The notes under the pieces are model-generated. The model had not been told where the DNA came from and ran no database searches. It saw only the letters and a list, made by a program, of their open reading frames with translations. The translations under genes were made by a program, and so were the position numbers. Below are positions 34,124 to 45,109 of a stretch of DNA of 64,000 nt, in pieces (the first letter of the stretch is position 1; each line of letters opens with the position of its first letter). The DNA lies in NCBI GenBank assembly GCA_047602755.1, contig JBLKOM010000004.1, forward strand, positions 97,762-161,761, written 5' to 3'. Origin of the DNA: JACJVV01 sp047602755 (GTDB taxonomy: Archaea; Nanobdellota; Nanobdellia; Woesearchaeales; JACJVV01).

Positions 34124-35447
34124 TTTTTATATACCTCTCAACATCAAATTTGTTTTTACATCCATTATAATTCATATACCTTATTTTTCCAAAAATAGGT
34201 CTTTCAAACCATGCTCGATCATGAACTCCTCCTATTGACCAAGCAACACCAACATATCCATTTGGATCTCTACCGTCTAATTCATACTTGTCATTTAAAT
34301 AAATTGCGATATTGAAAGCATCTGAAGCATTTTTTGTCCATTCTAAAATCTTTTTTGCCCAATACATTCGCATATAACCATGCATTTTTCCTTTTTTCAT
34401 CATCTCAAGTTGAGCTGCATTCCATAAGTCATCATGTGTCTCAGCATTTTCAAATTGCTTCAAAGAATAAACATAATCTCTAGGATCTTTTTCATGATCT
34501 TTAAGTGTTTTCTTTGCCCATTCTGGACATCCTTCCAAACTATCATAATTAAGATTATAATAACAATAATTATCAGTTAATTCTCTTCTTATAATTAATT
34601 CTTCAAGAAATTCAGCTGCAGGAATCTTAGAAGCTTTAACTTCATAAGCAATACGTTGAGCAGAAATCTGTCCAAAATGCAAATAAGGTGATAAATTAGA
34701 AGTTGCATCATAATTAGGATTGTTACGATTATCTGAATAACTCCAGATTTTATCATCAATAAATTTCTTTAAAATTTTCTCAGCTTCATCCTCGCCAGGA
34801 AGCAACCAATCAACTTCTTTAACTGCAATATTAACTTTCAAAGAACTCCATATTTTCTTCCAATCATTCTTAATAATTTCAATCTTACTTTTTTGCTTTT
34901 TTAATTCAGGAAAACCTGTTAAAAATTCATCTAATTTCTTATTTATTTTTGGTCTTATAGTATAAGCGGCAAATTCTAATTTATCAGAAGCTTCCCATAT
35001 AGGCACAATATTATGTGCATCAATTTCATAAAAAGAAACATTAATTTTCTTTTGCACAACACTTTTCCATTTTCTTTTTATCTTCAAAGGATCAAAATCA
35101 GTTACTAAAGCTGAAACATTTTTTTTATCACAATAAGCTATAATATTATCTGCTGGATCTCCTAATAATACTTCAAAAGAAATATTTTTTAATTTTAGTT
35201 TTTCTTCAACTTTTTCAAGACCACGGAACATAAATCCATAATGCCTAATTGTTGCTTGAAGAAAATGTGGAACAAGACAAAAGACTACAGCTAATCTTTT
35301 ATCATTCTTCTCAGCCAACTCTTGTGCATAAAGTAAAGCCCAATTATCATCAACACGCTGCTCACGACTCATCCAATAAACTACAGTATCACCATTACCG
35401 CTACTATAATCATTCAAAGCTTTTACTCGCCTAACATCAATATCCAT
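34104..35447 (-). CDS. phrB: Class II deoxyribodipyrimidine photolyase
   Basis: 447 residues. Class II hallmarks are visible: YWMSREQRVDDNWALLYAQ near residues 24-42, FCLVPHFL, EIDAHNIVPIWEASDKLEFAAYTIRPKI, and in the FAD-binding half YLHFGQIS, ELIIRRELTDNYCYYN, MHGYMRMYWAKKILEW and DGRDPNGYVGVAWSIGG. It repairs cyclobutane pyrimidine dimers in visible light. It precedes the DUF1295 gene in an overlapping pair and sits near the UV endonuclease. A photolyase points to a habitat with light exposure or recent transfer. Confidence 0.93.
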   Translation of the reverse strand: MDIDVRRVKALNDYSSGNGDTVVYWMSREQRVDDNWALLYAQELAEKNDKRLAVVFCLVPHFLQATIRHYGFMFRGLEKVEEKLKLKNISFEVLLGDPADNIIAYCDKKNVSALVTDFDPLKIKRKWKSVVQKKINVSFYEIDAHNIVPIWEASDKLEFAAYTIRPKINKKLDEFLTGFPELKKQKSKIEIIKNDWKKIWSSLKVNIAVKEVDWLLPGEDEAEKILKKFIDDKIWSYSDNRNNPNYDATSNLSPYLHFGQISAQRIAYEVKASKIPAAEFLEELIIRRELTDNYCYYNLNYDSLEGCPEWAKKTLKDHEKDPRDYVYSLKQFENAETHDDLWNAAQLEMMKKGKMHGYMRMYWAKKILEWTKNASDAFNIAIYLNDKYELDGRDPNGYVGVAWSIGGVHDRAWFERPIFGKIRYMNYNGCKNKFDVERYIKNVSLIN

Positions 35448-35526
35448 AAATCATGAATAAATATATAGTTTAAAAATATAATGAAAAAAGAAAACAATAG
35501 AAATACATACAATTTACATAATTAAA

Positions 35527-36330
35527 TCAAAACAAAAACGATAAACCCTTTCGATAAATCTCTTTAGCTTTTTGATATCCTCTTTCTTCACCATTATAAT
35601 TTACAAAATAGTCAAGTGATATCCCTGAATTTACTTCTAAAACCATATAACCATTAGAAGTATTAATAATATCAACAGCAGCAAAGACTATACCAATAAC
35701 ATCAACAGCTTTAAGAGCAATTTCTTTAATAATAGAATTAATCTTATCAATTTCAACAATCTTGGGTATAGCACCACTTGAAAGATTATGTTTCCATTCT
35801 CCATTTTGTCTAATTTTTTTAAAAACTAATAATATCTCATTATCCAATATTACAATTCTATATTCATCTATTATATCATGATAGGGTGAGAGAGCAATTG
35901 CACGGTTTTTTATAAAAAGTTGATGGACAACTTTCTCAAGTTCAACTATACTAGAAACAAGAAAAACATCTTTACCACCTTGCCCATTATTTGGTTTACA
36001 TACTATTTTTTTATAGTTTAGCAAATAATTTGATAATCTCTCCCAATTACCAGAGTCAACCAAATAATCACAATCAGGTTCAAGAAATAACTCGTGAGAA
36101 ACTGCAGGAATATTATTTGTTTTAAGTAGTTCATATGTTGCAACTTTATCAAGAGATATTTTCTGAGCGACAGAAGAGTTTATACCCAAATCATAACCAA
36201 AAATATTTTTACATTTTCCATTTTTTTCAAGCTTAAAAACCCAATCAAAACATAATGGAGTGACAGAAATAGACTGTTCATTACATAATTCAGTCAAAAT
36301 CTTTACAAAAGCACGATGTTTATTTAACAT
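35527..36330 (-). CDS. RimK-like ATP-grasp enzyme
   Basis: 267 residues. The ATP-grasp fold is supported by SLDKVATYELLKTNNIPAVSHEL (entry to the domain), KIVCKPNNGQGGKDVFLV (ATP-binding lysine and glycine loop), DEYRIVILDNEILLVFKK, WKHNLSSGA and VLEVNSGISLDYF (metal-binding Glu and Asn). Such enzymes join a carboxylate to an amine at the cost of ATP, for example Glu tailing of proteins or peptide synthesis. No partner gene reveals the substrate. Confidence 0.78.
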   Translation of the reverse strand: MLNKHRAFVKILTELCNEQSISVTPLCFDWVFKLEKNGKCKNIFGYDLGINSSVAQKISLDKVATYELLKTNNIPAVSHELFLEPDCDYLVDSGNWERLSNYLLNYKKIVCKPNNGQGGKDVFLVSSIVELEKVVHQLFIKNRAIALSPYHDIIDEYRIVILDNEILLVFKKIRQNGEWKHNLSSGAIPKIVEIDKINSIIKEIALKAVDVIGIVFAAVDIINTSNGYMVLEVNSGISLDYFVNYNGEERGYQKAKEIYRKGLSFLF

Positions 36331-36380
36331 AAAAACAAGAAAAATAAATCAATTTAAAAAATATGCTTCTCTTACCAAGA

Positions 36381-37154
36381 TCATATACGATTTATGATAT
36401 CTTTTACAAAATCATCATTATGTTCAATTTTCTTCTTTTTTGAATTAATTATTCTTTTAGTAAGTAAAGTTGTTGTTGCACCTACACTCTTGATTGCTTT
36501 CATAGGAGAAAATCCATAAATAAAAACAAGGAAAGCGAATATAATTACTGTTGCAATAAAAAATAATAACCAACTAAAGCTTGCACCACTTTGCACCAAA
36601 CTTTCAAAAAAAGAACCGAACATAACTACATAAAATAAATCAATAACAAACATAGATATTCCAGCTACAGTACAATGAAATATTTGTTTTTCAATAGACA
36701 TATGAGGTAAAATAAGACTCCATAAAAAGAATATAGGCATTCTTAATACAGAATAAATTAAGACAACAAGTACAATATCACCTCCAGCTAAATAACTAAA
36801 AAAAGGAACAAAAAGACATAGAGTTGATTGAGTTAATCCATCCTTAAAAACAGCCATCCATGGAAGAAATGCTCCTGATAATCTTGGATATATATTCCAA
36901 AATAAAGTAAAAGCAATTGCTTGAGGAACACCAACATGCAATGCGATTACAATTGTAAATATATCAATAAAATCCATCATATAAAGAAATCTTACAGGCT
37001 CCATTATACAAAAACCTGGCAATTGACTCCAATAACCAATCAACGAAAAAAGAGCAATTGTAGCAAATAATGCACTAAATGGCAAAGAAATAATTATCAA
37101 AATGTAAAGTACCACTGTAGTCAGAATAATTAAAGGCCAATTAAAGTATATCAT
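36381..37154 (-). CDS. Six-helix membrane protein, unknown
   Basis: 257 residues, about six to seven membrane helices, and a basic then acidic cytoplasmic C terminus. Its central and C-terminal helices resemble the protein at 47140-47688 in layout (VLIYSVLRMPIFF against VFMIFLRNIIMAP), so the two may be paralogues. It is divergent from the TrmB gene at 37255, with a perfect inverted repeat between them, suggesting it is that regulator's target. A transporter component is possible; there is no direct evidence. Confidence 0.58.
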   Translation of the reverse strand: MIYFNWPLIILTTVVLYILIIISLPFSALFATIALFSLIGYWSQLPGFCIMEPVRFLYMMDFIDIFTIVIALHVGVPQAIAFTLFWNIYPRLSGAFLPWMAVFKDGLTQSTLCLFVPFFSYLAGGDIVLVVLIYSVLRMPIFFLWSLILPHMSIEKQIFHCTVAGISMFVIDLFYVVMFGSFFESLVQSGASFSWLLFFIATVIIFAFLVFIYGFSPMKAIKSVGATTTLLTKRIINSKKKKIEHNDDFVKDIINRI

Positions 37155-37192
37155 TTTACCACTGTTTAGTATATTTAGGTAAATAAACCATA

Positions 37193-37212
37193 GTAATTCT
37201 AAAAAGAATTAC
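37193..37212. promoter_or_regulatory. Perfect inverted repeat between divergent TrmB and membrane-protein genes
   Basis: GTAATTCT-AAAA-AGAATTAC has 8-bp arms. It is centred in the 100-base gap, about 50 bases from each start codon, where it could be bound by the TrmB protein encoded to the right to regulate itself and the membrane protein. Confidence 0.6.
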
Positions 37213-37254
37213 AATACAGTAAAAAATATAAACAACAAACAAAATTAGACTAAT

Positions 37255-37968
37255 ATGAATACAAAAACATTAGAAAACATAGGACTAACAAGAAACCAAG
37301 CTGAAGTATATGTGACTCTTCTAAAATTAGGTTCAGCAACTGCACAACAAATAATAAAAGAATCTGGAATACAAAGATCACCTGTATATGATGCACTAGA
37401 AAAATTAAGAGATAAAGGTCTTGTTAGTTTTGTCACAAAAGACTTCAAAAAATATTTTCAAGCAGAGTCACCAAAAGCATTATATGGATACTTAGAAGAA
37501 AAAAAAGAAGAAATATCACAAATAATGCCACAATTAGAAGCATTAGAGGGCATGAAAAAAGAGAATATCAACGCATCAATATACAAAGGCAAAGAAGGTT
37601 TAAAAACAATTCATTATGATATGCTTAAGGAAGGAAAACAAATTGATGTCATAGGTGGAAAAGGCCTTATTTTCTCTGAACTAAAATACTATATCCCTCA
37701 TTGGGAAAAAGAAAGAATAAAAAAAAAAATGAAATGGAGAATCTTATGGGATAATAAAAAAATAAGAGATGAAGTAATAAAAAGAAAATATGTTGATGGT
37801 AAAGTTTTACCAAAAGGCACAGAAACATCATCTGTTGTTAATATATATGGTAATAAAGTTGCAATATTTCTATGGAAAGAAAAATATCCTACTGCATTTG
37901 TTATTGACAATAAAGATGTAGCAGATTCATTTAGGAAATGGTTTAATTTATTATATGATAAAATATAA
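37255..37968 (+). CDS. TrmB-family transcriptional regulator
   Basis: 237 residues: winged helix (about 5-75; LGLTRNQ-type start, QIIKESGIQRSPVYDALEKL) and a TrmB sensor domain (ASIYKGKEGLKTIHYDML, VAIFLWKEKYPTAFVI, FNLLYDKI). It is a paralogue of the gene at 19085 with the same domain order. The inverted repeat at 37193-37212 upstream suggests autoregulation together with the divergent membrane-protein gene. Confidence 0.86.
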   Translation: MNTKTLENIGLTRNQAEVYVTLLKLGSATAQQIIKESGIQRSPVYDALEKLRDKGLVSFVTKDFKKYFQAESPKALYGYLEEKKEEISQIMPQLEALEGMKKENINASIYKGKEGLKTIHYDMLKEGKQIDVIGGKGLIFSELKYYIPHWEKERIKKKMKWRILWDNKKIRDEVIKRKYVDGKVLPKGTETSSVVNIYGNKVAIFLWKEKYPTAFVIDNKDVADSFRKWFNLLYDKI

Positions 37969-38035
37969 TAGATTTTATTCTAATATTAATAAGTCAAATT
38001 ATTTATAAGATAAATAAAACTCACAAATTATTAAT

Positions 38036-38455
38036 ATGATAAAAAAGATTAGATTTGAAGGATTCTATCATAACAATATTCTCCCAGAGGGGAAAGGAAA
38101 TTTAGAAGGAATTATTGAAATTGCATCAGATGGATCATTTGAAGGAACAATAAATGATTATGGTTTAGGACCACAAATGGAAGTAATAAAGGGACATTTA
38201 AAACATAAAAATACAACATCACATCTTGAATTTTTAAAATTCCCACCTGATGAAGATTTAGCAAATTTATTTTATAGTTTAAAAAAAGAAGGAACTGGAA
38301 TGCAAGCACCCATTACAGGAAAATATGTGGGAGAATGGAATGCACTACCTGTTAAAGTAAATTATGATACAAATTATAACATTTTTATAGCAAAAATAGA
38401 TACAAACATATGTTGCCTATATGATTATGCTGAGGTAATAATTTTAAAAGATTAA
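38036..38455 (+). CDS. Hypothetical beta-rich protein
   Basis: Not recognised. It has 139 residues with no signal or membrane segment. Alternating strands (FEGFYHNN, NLEGIIEIASDGSFEGTIND, HLEFLKF, ITGKYVGEWNALPVKVNYD) suggest a small beta barrel or sandwich. It lies 67 bases after the TrmB gene and ends one base from the convergent nuclease gene. Confidence 0.55.
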   Translation: MIKKIRFEGFYHNNILPEGKGNLEGIIEIASDGSFEGTINDYGLGPQMEVIKGHLKHKNTTSHLEFLKFPPDEDLANLFYSLKKEGTGMQAPITGKYVGEWNALPVKVNYDTNYNIFIAKIDTNICCLYDYAEVIILKD

Positions 38456-38456
38456 T

Positions 38457-38765
38457 CTAAAGCATTAACAACGAACCCGATTCTCCACAAAAAAAGAAAC
38501 CATTACGTACATTAGAACCAGTGCTTAAAATTTTCTTAAATTTAGTAATTTGACGTTTAGCTTTAGAAATTCTATAACTACACTTTACTTCATAAAGATC
38601 GCAATAACCATCTTTAAAACCTATAATATCTACTTCTCCAATCAAACGATTACGACGAGAATACAAAGGAACATGCTTCATCAGAAGGTCATAGCGAGGT
38701 GTGAGTTGAGAAATCAGATCATCGACATATTGGTCATGTTTTATGATTTTCTTCGTAGATAACAC
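38457..38765 (-). CDS. Small PD-(D/E)XK nuclease-like protein
   Basis: 102 residues. RLIGEVDIIGFKDGYCDLYEVKCSYRISKAKRQITKF shows the nuclease core in compact form: Glu-Val-Asp on one strand and Glu-Val-Lys on the next, then a basic helix. It resembles small archaeal RecB/Holliday-resolvase-like nucleases. The start codon is GTG. It would act on DNA or RNA in the cytoplasm; the substrate is unknown. The second protein in the window with this fold is at 27959. Confidence 0.7.
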   Translation of the reverse strand: MLSTKKIIKHDQYVDDLISQLTPRYDLLMKHVPLYSRRNRLIGEVDIIGFKDGYCDLYEVKCSYRISKAKRQITKFKKILSTGSNVRNGFFFCGESGSLLML

Positions 38766-38942
38766 CCATTTATGCTATTAACATCACTAGAAATTACTTT
38801 TCCTAGTACATATATACAAATAGATATACTAATATATAAATATTATGATTATAAAAACAATATAAAAAATAAAGAATAGTAGACATGAAAGATATAAACT
38901 AAGAATCATAGCTTATTTAAATGTTAACAAAACAAACAATCT

Positions 38943-39473
38943 ATGTCTAAAGAAATTATAGCTGTTGTAGACGAGAAAGACAATATAATTGGTTCAACTA
39001 CAAGAGAAGAAGCTCATACACAAGGACTAAGACATAGAGAAATATATATTTATTTCATCAGCAATAAAAAAGTATTACTGCAAAGAAGAAAAGATAATGG
39101 GTTATGGGACCATAGTGTAGGTGGTCATGTAGGTGACAAAGAAAACTATATCACAGCTGCAATAAGAGAAATTGAAGAAGAACTTGGAATAAAAGTAAGT
39201 AGGGAAGAACTTGAAGAAATAGCATATAAACAATTTGATTATCAAAATGACAAAACAAAAAACATAACTTTCTCAAAAGTATTTTTGTTAAACAAACCAA
39301 TTTCTCTAAATAATATTGCAATAAACAAAAATGAATTATTTGAAGTTGAGTTTTTCACAAAACATGAAATTGAAGAAATATTACTAGATAAAAGAGATAT
39401 TTTAACATATCATGCAAAAAGAATTCTAAAAAATCTAATTCTAAAAAAACTAGATGAAGAAAAAAAAGAGTAA
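38943..39473 (+). CDS. Nudix hydrolase, isopentenyl-diphosphate-isomerase-like subgroup
   Basis: 176 residues. A perfect Nudix box GX5EX7REUXEEXGU runs from Gly61 to Ile83. The N-terminal VVDEKDNIIGSTTREEAHTQGLRHR is the arrangement seen in the IDI/YfcD-like subgroup. It hydrolyses or isomerises a diphosphate-containing compound. The TATA-like TTATTTAAATG is about 27 bases before the ATG, fitting a leaderless transcript. Whether it is a true IPP isomerase cannot be said: the IDI active-site cysteine is not evident. Confidence 0.85.
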   Translation: MSKEIIAVVDEKDNIIGSTTREEAHTQGLRHREIYIYFISNKKVLLQRRKDNGLWDHSVGGHVGDKENYITAAIREIEEELGIKVSREELEEIAYKQFDYQNDKTKNITFSKVFLLNKPISLNNIAINKNELFEVEFFTKHEIEEILLDKRDILTYHAKRILKNLILKKLDEEKKE

Positions 39474-39839
39474 TTAATTATCCAATAATGTAAGCATAAC
39501 TGTTTCAAGATAACATTTAATTCCTGAATTAGTATAAAATCTCTTAAAACCAAGATAATGCACAAGACCTTCTTCAATACTATCAAGATTTCTTTCCCAT
39601 TCATGACCATTAACTCCATCAATGGATAATGCAGCATTTACCTTTACATCAAGACTATCAAGCAACTTTCTTGCATCAATCAAAGCCAGTTTTTTATAAT
39701 TAAAATATTGGGATGTCTTAATAAACCATCTCTCAGAATCAATTACATCAACAGGAAAATACACCATTATTTTTGGAGCTGAAACAACCTCTTGCCTCCA
39801 ATCATAATCTCTTTGCTCATTTTCTAATAAATGACTCAT
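39474..39839 (-). CDS. Hypothetical protein
   Basis: Not recognised. 121 residues from the ATG at 39839, which is about 25 bases from TTTTTAAAG; the frame extends 17 codons further into hydrophobic sequence that is probably non-coding. It is a soluble, mixed alpha/beta protein. Its stop is adjacent to the stop of the Nudix gene, convergent. Confidence 0.5.
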   Translation of the reverse strand: MSHLLENEQRDYDWRQEVVSAPKIMVYFPVDVIDSERWFIKTSQYFNYKKLALIDARKLLDSLDVKVNAALSIDGVNGHEWERNLDSIEEGLVHYLGFKRFYTNSGIKCYLETVMLTLLDN

Positions 39840-39960
39840 AATAAAAAGAATAATTGTAACTTTAAAAACATAGCTATCGCTATTATTCAACTATTTACTA
39901 ATTCTTAATTATCTTTAATAGCGTTAAAACTAGGTAAAAAATTTTTATTAAAAATAAAAG

Positions 39961-39987
39961 AAAAAAAAGAAATGGGATAAAATCCCA
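39961..39987 (-). terminator. rRNA operon terminator
   Basis: On the minus strand TGGGATTTTATCCCA (39973-39987) forms a hairpin followed by ATTTC and a long T-run, about 80 bases beyond the 23S. A further palindrome lies at 40016-40030. Confidence 0.65.
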
Positions 39988-40043
39988 CTCTTTAGTATCC
40001 CTTCTCAATTTCTCTCATACTAAGTATGATAAAAAAAGAAAAG

Positions 40044-40060
40044 GAGATCAAAATAGGTGG
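40044..40060 (-). other. 23S processing stem, 3' strand
   Basis: This 17-base segment is complementary to 42996-43012 with one mismatch. The pair would close a long stem around the 23S, the usual archaeal precursor arrangement cut by the splicing endonuclease. Between it and the 23S lie two further small hairpins (40061-40090). Confidence 0.7.
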
Positions 40061-40069
40061 TTCGGTTTT

Positions 40070-42990
40070 ACCGAAATCTCTTACGAGATAGTGAAAAAGT
40101 AGGTATGGACTATTAGTAACAGCGGACTGAATGCCTCGCCGAAGCTCGACACTTACATCCCTGTCCTATCAAACTCGTCTTCTATCGAGTGTCCTAGATG
40201 TCTCTTTTCGAGGGGGGCTTCGCACTTAGATGCTTTCAGCGCTTATCCCTTAACGCGTAGCTGCCCGGCATATGCCCTGTTGGACAACCGGTAGACCAGT
40301 GGCGTCGAACCATCGTTCCTCTCGTACTAAAAGATCCTTCCTCTCAGACATCAACATTTCCAGTAGCTATCAAACTAACTGCCTCACAGCGTTATGAACC
40401 CAGCTCACGATCCCTTTTGATGGGTGAACACCCCCACCCTTGGCCGCTTCTGCACGGCCAGGATAGGAAGAGCCGACATCGATGTAGCAAACCGCGCCGT
40501 CGATATGAACTCTCAGGCGCGACAACTCTGTTATCCCCGGAGTAACTTTTCTGTCATCTCAAACCCCCATTAAGGAGGTATTGAGGTTCGCTAGACCACA
40601 CTTTCGTGTTTGGATGTGTTATTAATGCATATCCAATCAGGCCAACTTATGCTCTTGAACTCTCCTTCCGATTTCTGACCGGAATGAGTTGACCATTGGT
40701 CTCCGTCGTTACATTTTCGACGGAGTGCCACCCCAGCCAAACTGTCCACCAATAGATGTCCTTGCTTACGCAAGTTAGTATCGTAAAGTTGAATAAGTGG
40801 TGTTACATTGGCGCCTACTCAAAATCTGGCGATCTTGATCTAACAGCTCCCACTTACGCTATACACTCTACTTCGCGATACACCTACAGGCTACAGTAAA
40901 GTTTCACGGGGTCTTCGCTTCCCACTGGAAATCACTGGCCTTTGCACCAGTAAAGTTGTTCGGAGGGTTCCACTCAGGGACAGTGTCAGTCTCGTTACGC
41001 CATTCATGCAGGTCGTCAATCAAACGACAAGGCATTTTGCTACCTTAAGAGAGTTATAGTTACCCCCGCTGTTTACTAGCTCTTGACTCCCCTGAACGGG
41101 AGCTTGAAGTACTAGCACTGAGCAGACGTCACCTCCTGTACGCACCTTTTCAGGCTAGCAGGAAGTTAAGTTTTTGTTAAACAGTCGGACCGACTTAGTC
41201 ATTGCACCCTAAAATCGCACAAATTCATGCACAACTTCAGGGATCCCTTATTCCGAAGGTTCAGGACTATTTTGCCGAGTTCCCTTGAGCGGATTGTACC
41301 CTTCAGGTCTTAGGCTTTTCACCTAGGGGCACCTGTGCTGGTTCTGGGTATGATTCTTCAAGATCTATTTGCATTCCCTTTTCATGGCCACCAGATATCA
41401 ACCGAACGATGCAAAACACCGCTCATCTCACCTTTAATCATGTTCTCATCATTATGATACTCGCATGATTTATGATAATTAACAACAGTAACGACTGCTG
41501 TCGGTCTATTCCAATGGGTCAGAAATGCAACTTGCGTTGCCGCGTATACTTGAAAAGTACAGGAATATTAACCTGTTTCCCTTTCCCATAAGTCTAATTA
41601 CGACTTAGGTTAGGATCAACTAACTCTTGGCTGATTTGCATTGCCAAGAAACCCTTGCCCTTTCGACCATACTGATTCTCACAGTACTAAGTTCCTACTA
41701 TCGCCAGAATTCTCATATCAACCAGGTCCATCTCTCTTCTCAGAAAAACTTCTATCCTAGCAGATCGCCTTGCCTACTATAACCTTTTAGGTTATCTAAA
41801 GTATCGGTAACTAATTTAGCCCCGTCCATCTTAAAGACGTACACTCTCGAAGAGTAAGCTGTTACGCACTTTTTAAAGGGTTGCTGCTTCTAAGCCAACC
41901 TCCTCTCTGTCTTGGAATGTACGCACTTTTTACCCGTTAACACTTAATTAGTATTTTGGGACCTTAACTTTAGTCTGGGTTGATCCCCTCTCCATACACG
42001 CGCTTACCCCGTGTATGCGTTTGCTGATGTCTACAGCGTATTGACATTCGGAGTTGGACAAAAGACCGAAGGATTTCTCCCCCTAAATCTCGTATCCGTA
42101 TCTCTACAATCAACACCACCTCGATCAACACTTGACTACGGCCAACTTCGGCAGGAACCAGCTATCGCCGTTCTCGATTGGCTTTTCACCCCTTATCCCA
42201 AGTTAGAAGAACACTTGCACGTAGAACCTCTTCAGGCCTCCACCTGGTTTTACCCAGACTTCACCTTACTCAGGACAAGATCGAACGGCTTCAGGTCGTA
42301 TTCAAGTGACTTAATGGCGCTTTCACACCACGTCCCTTGCAAGCTGCGGACTTTTGGTTTCCCTATGGGTGCTCTTCGTAAGAAGATTACCCTTGCCACT
42401 TAAATACACTCTCTGGCACGTTATTCAAAACGTACGATACAACGCCTAAACGCCGTATCTCACTATAGCCAATTGGTTTCAGAGTCTTTTCACTCCCTGT
42501 TAAGGGTTCTTTTCAACTTTCCATCGCTGTACTCGTAATCTATCGGTCTCGATGAGTATTTAGGGTTAGATGTTAATGCCACCTATATTCCCGCTAGATA
42601 TCCAACTAACGGTACTCTTTTATTGCCAAATCTTCTAAACTTCTTCTACGGGACTATAACCCTTTACAGTGCACCTTTTCAGATAACTTCGAATAATTTA
42701 GTTCAGATAGCAGCAATACCACATCTCTTAACTATTTCTAGCAAGATTCAGTTTGCCCTAAGCTGTGTTCAGTCGCTCTTACTAACAGCATCTCGATTGA
42801 TTTCTTTTCCTCCGGTTACTAAGACGTTTCAATTCACCGGGTTGCTTGTCCTTTCGGACCTAATGCGAAGTCGCATTCAGAGATTTTCGGTTCAAAGGCT
42901 ACATCCGCCTCGCCGAAACATTTCGCAGGTTGTCACGTCCTTCATCATCTAATCGAGCCAAGTCTTCCACCAAATGGCGTAGGAACTTTT
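40070..42990 (-). rRNA. 23S ribosomal RNA
   Basis: Minus-strand rRNA of about 2.9 kb with strong local GC content against AT-rich surroundings. Recognisable conserved segments include the 5' domain GGTGGAAGACTTGGCTCG, the peptidyl-transferase region near 40500 (complement of TCTGTTATCCCCGGAG), and the sarcin-ricin loop region near 40330 (complement of CGTTCCTCTCGTACT). The exact ends are inferred to lie just inside the flanking 17-base processing stem. There is no intron-sized insertion. Confidence 0.93.
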
Positions 42991-42995
42991 CCACT

Positions 42996-43012
42996 CCACC
43001 TATGTTGATCTC
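42996..43012 (-). other. 23S processing stem, 5' strand
   Basis: The minus strand GAGATCAACATAGGTGG pairs with CCACCTATTTTGATCTC at 40044-40060, 16 of 17 positions. Confidence 0.7.
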
Positions 43013-43134
43013 ACGGAACATAATTTTCGCAAAGGATGATGTCTACAAGCAATTCATTAATTAATAATTATTAAAAAATTATTCAATGACTGCTGTCGTT
43101 GATGTTCTCAATCCTTGATTCATGCTTTTTCAGG

Positions 43135-43208
43135 GCACGAACTGCAACACGAAACATATCACAGCACTAGCTGGTATATGCGGAACTCCGAACGAATTCC
43201 ACACGTGC
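43135..43208. other. GC-rich structured block in the 16S-23S spacer
   Basis: In an otherwise AT-rich spacer (43013-43367), this 74-base block is closed by GCACG/CGTGC and holds internal pairs CATAT/ATATG and CGGA/TCCG. Next to it GCGC-AAA-GCGC (43223-43233) forms another hairpin. It is not a tRNA (no T-arm consensus, only a 5-bp end stem) and not 5S by its sequence. It may be a processing structure or small RNA. Confidence 0.35.
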
Positions 43209-43367
43209 ATTTTCAAAGTTTTGCGCAAAGCGCGTGAACAGTGAATATGATTTTATTTATTATTATGATTGATTTCATAACCATAAATAAATTTACTATC
43301 ATAAATTATTATTTCATAATTTATTCTTTCATAAACTATTTTTTGTTTAATGTTTATTGTTACTCTA

Positions 43368-43441
43368 TGGAGCCGGCGGGATTTGAACCCGCAGCTTCCT
43401 CCGTGCAAGGGAGGCAGTCTACCAGATTGGCTTACAGCCCC
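43368..43441 (-). tRNA. tRNA-Ala (anticodon TGC)
   Basis: 74 bases on the minus strand in the 16S-23S spacer. The acceptor GGGGCTG/CGGCTCC carries the G3-U70 wobble pair that marks alanine tRNAs; the anticodon stem is CCTCC/GGAGG with loop CTTGCAC (anticodon TGC); the T arm is GCGGG-TTCAAAT-CCCGC; the discriminator is A. CCA is not encoded. There is no intron. Confidence 0.95.
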
Positions 43442-43643
43442 ACGGAAGAGCTAACAAATAAATTGTTAATAAAATATGAAAATTAAGAGTCGTGTATAAC
43501 ACATCAAATCGTATTTACATTCAAATTAAAATTCAATTAAAATTTATTTAATGAATTTTCGTTTTTTGCATTTTTTATTTAGTTGCATTCTAGGTTACAT
43601 CTGTTTTTCTCGTGATGCACGATATTTTCTTTAAAAAAAGAAA

Positions 43644-45109
<1,466 letters not shown>

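Noticed and set aside
42011..42952. Open frames of 109-130 codons on the plus strand
   Set aside because: They lie antisense within the 23S rRNA; the translated sequences have no protein-like features and the RNA is clearly conserved.
43135..43208. A 74-base block considered as a second tRNA
   Set aside because: Only 5 bp of acceptor pairing, no T-loop GTTCRANNC and no convincing anticodon arm on either strand.
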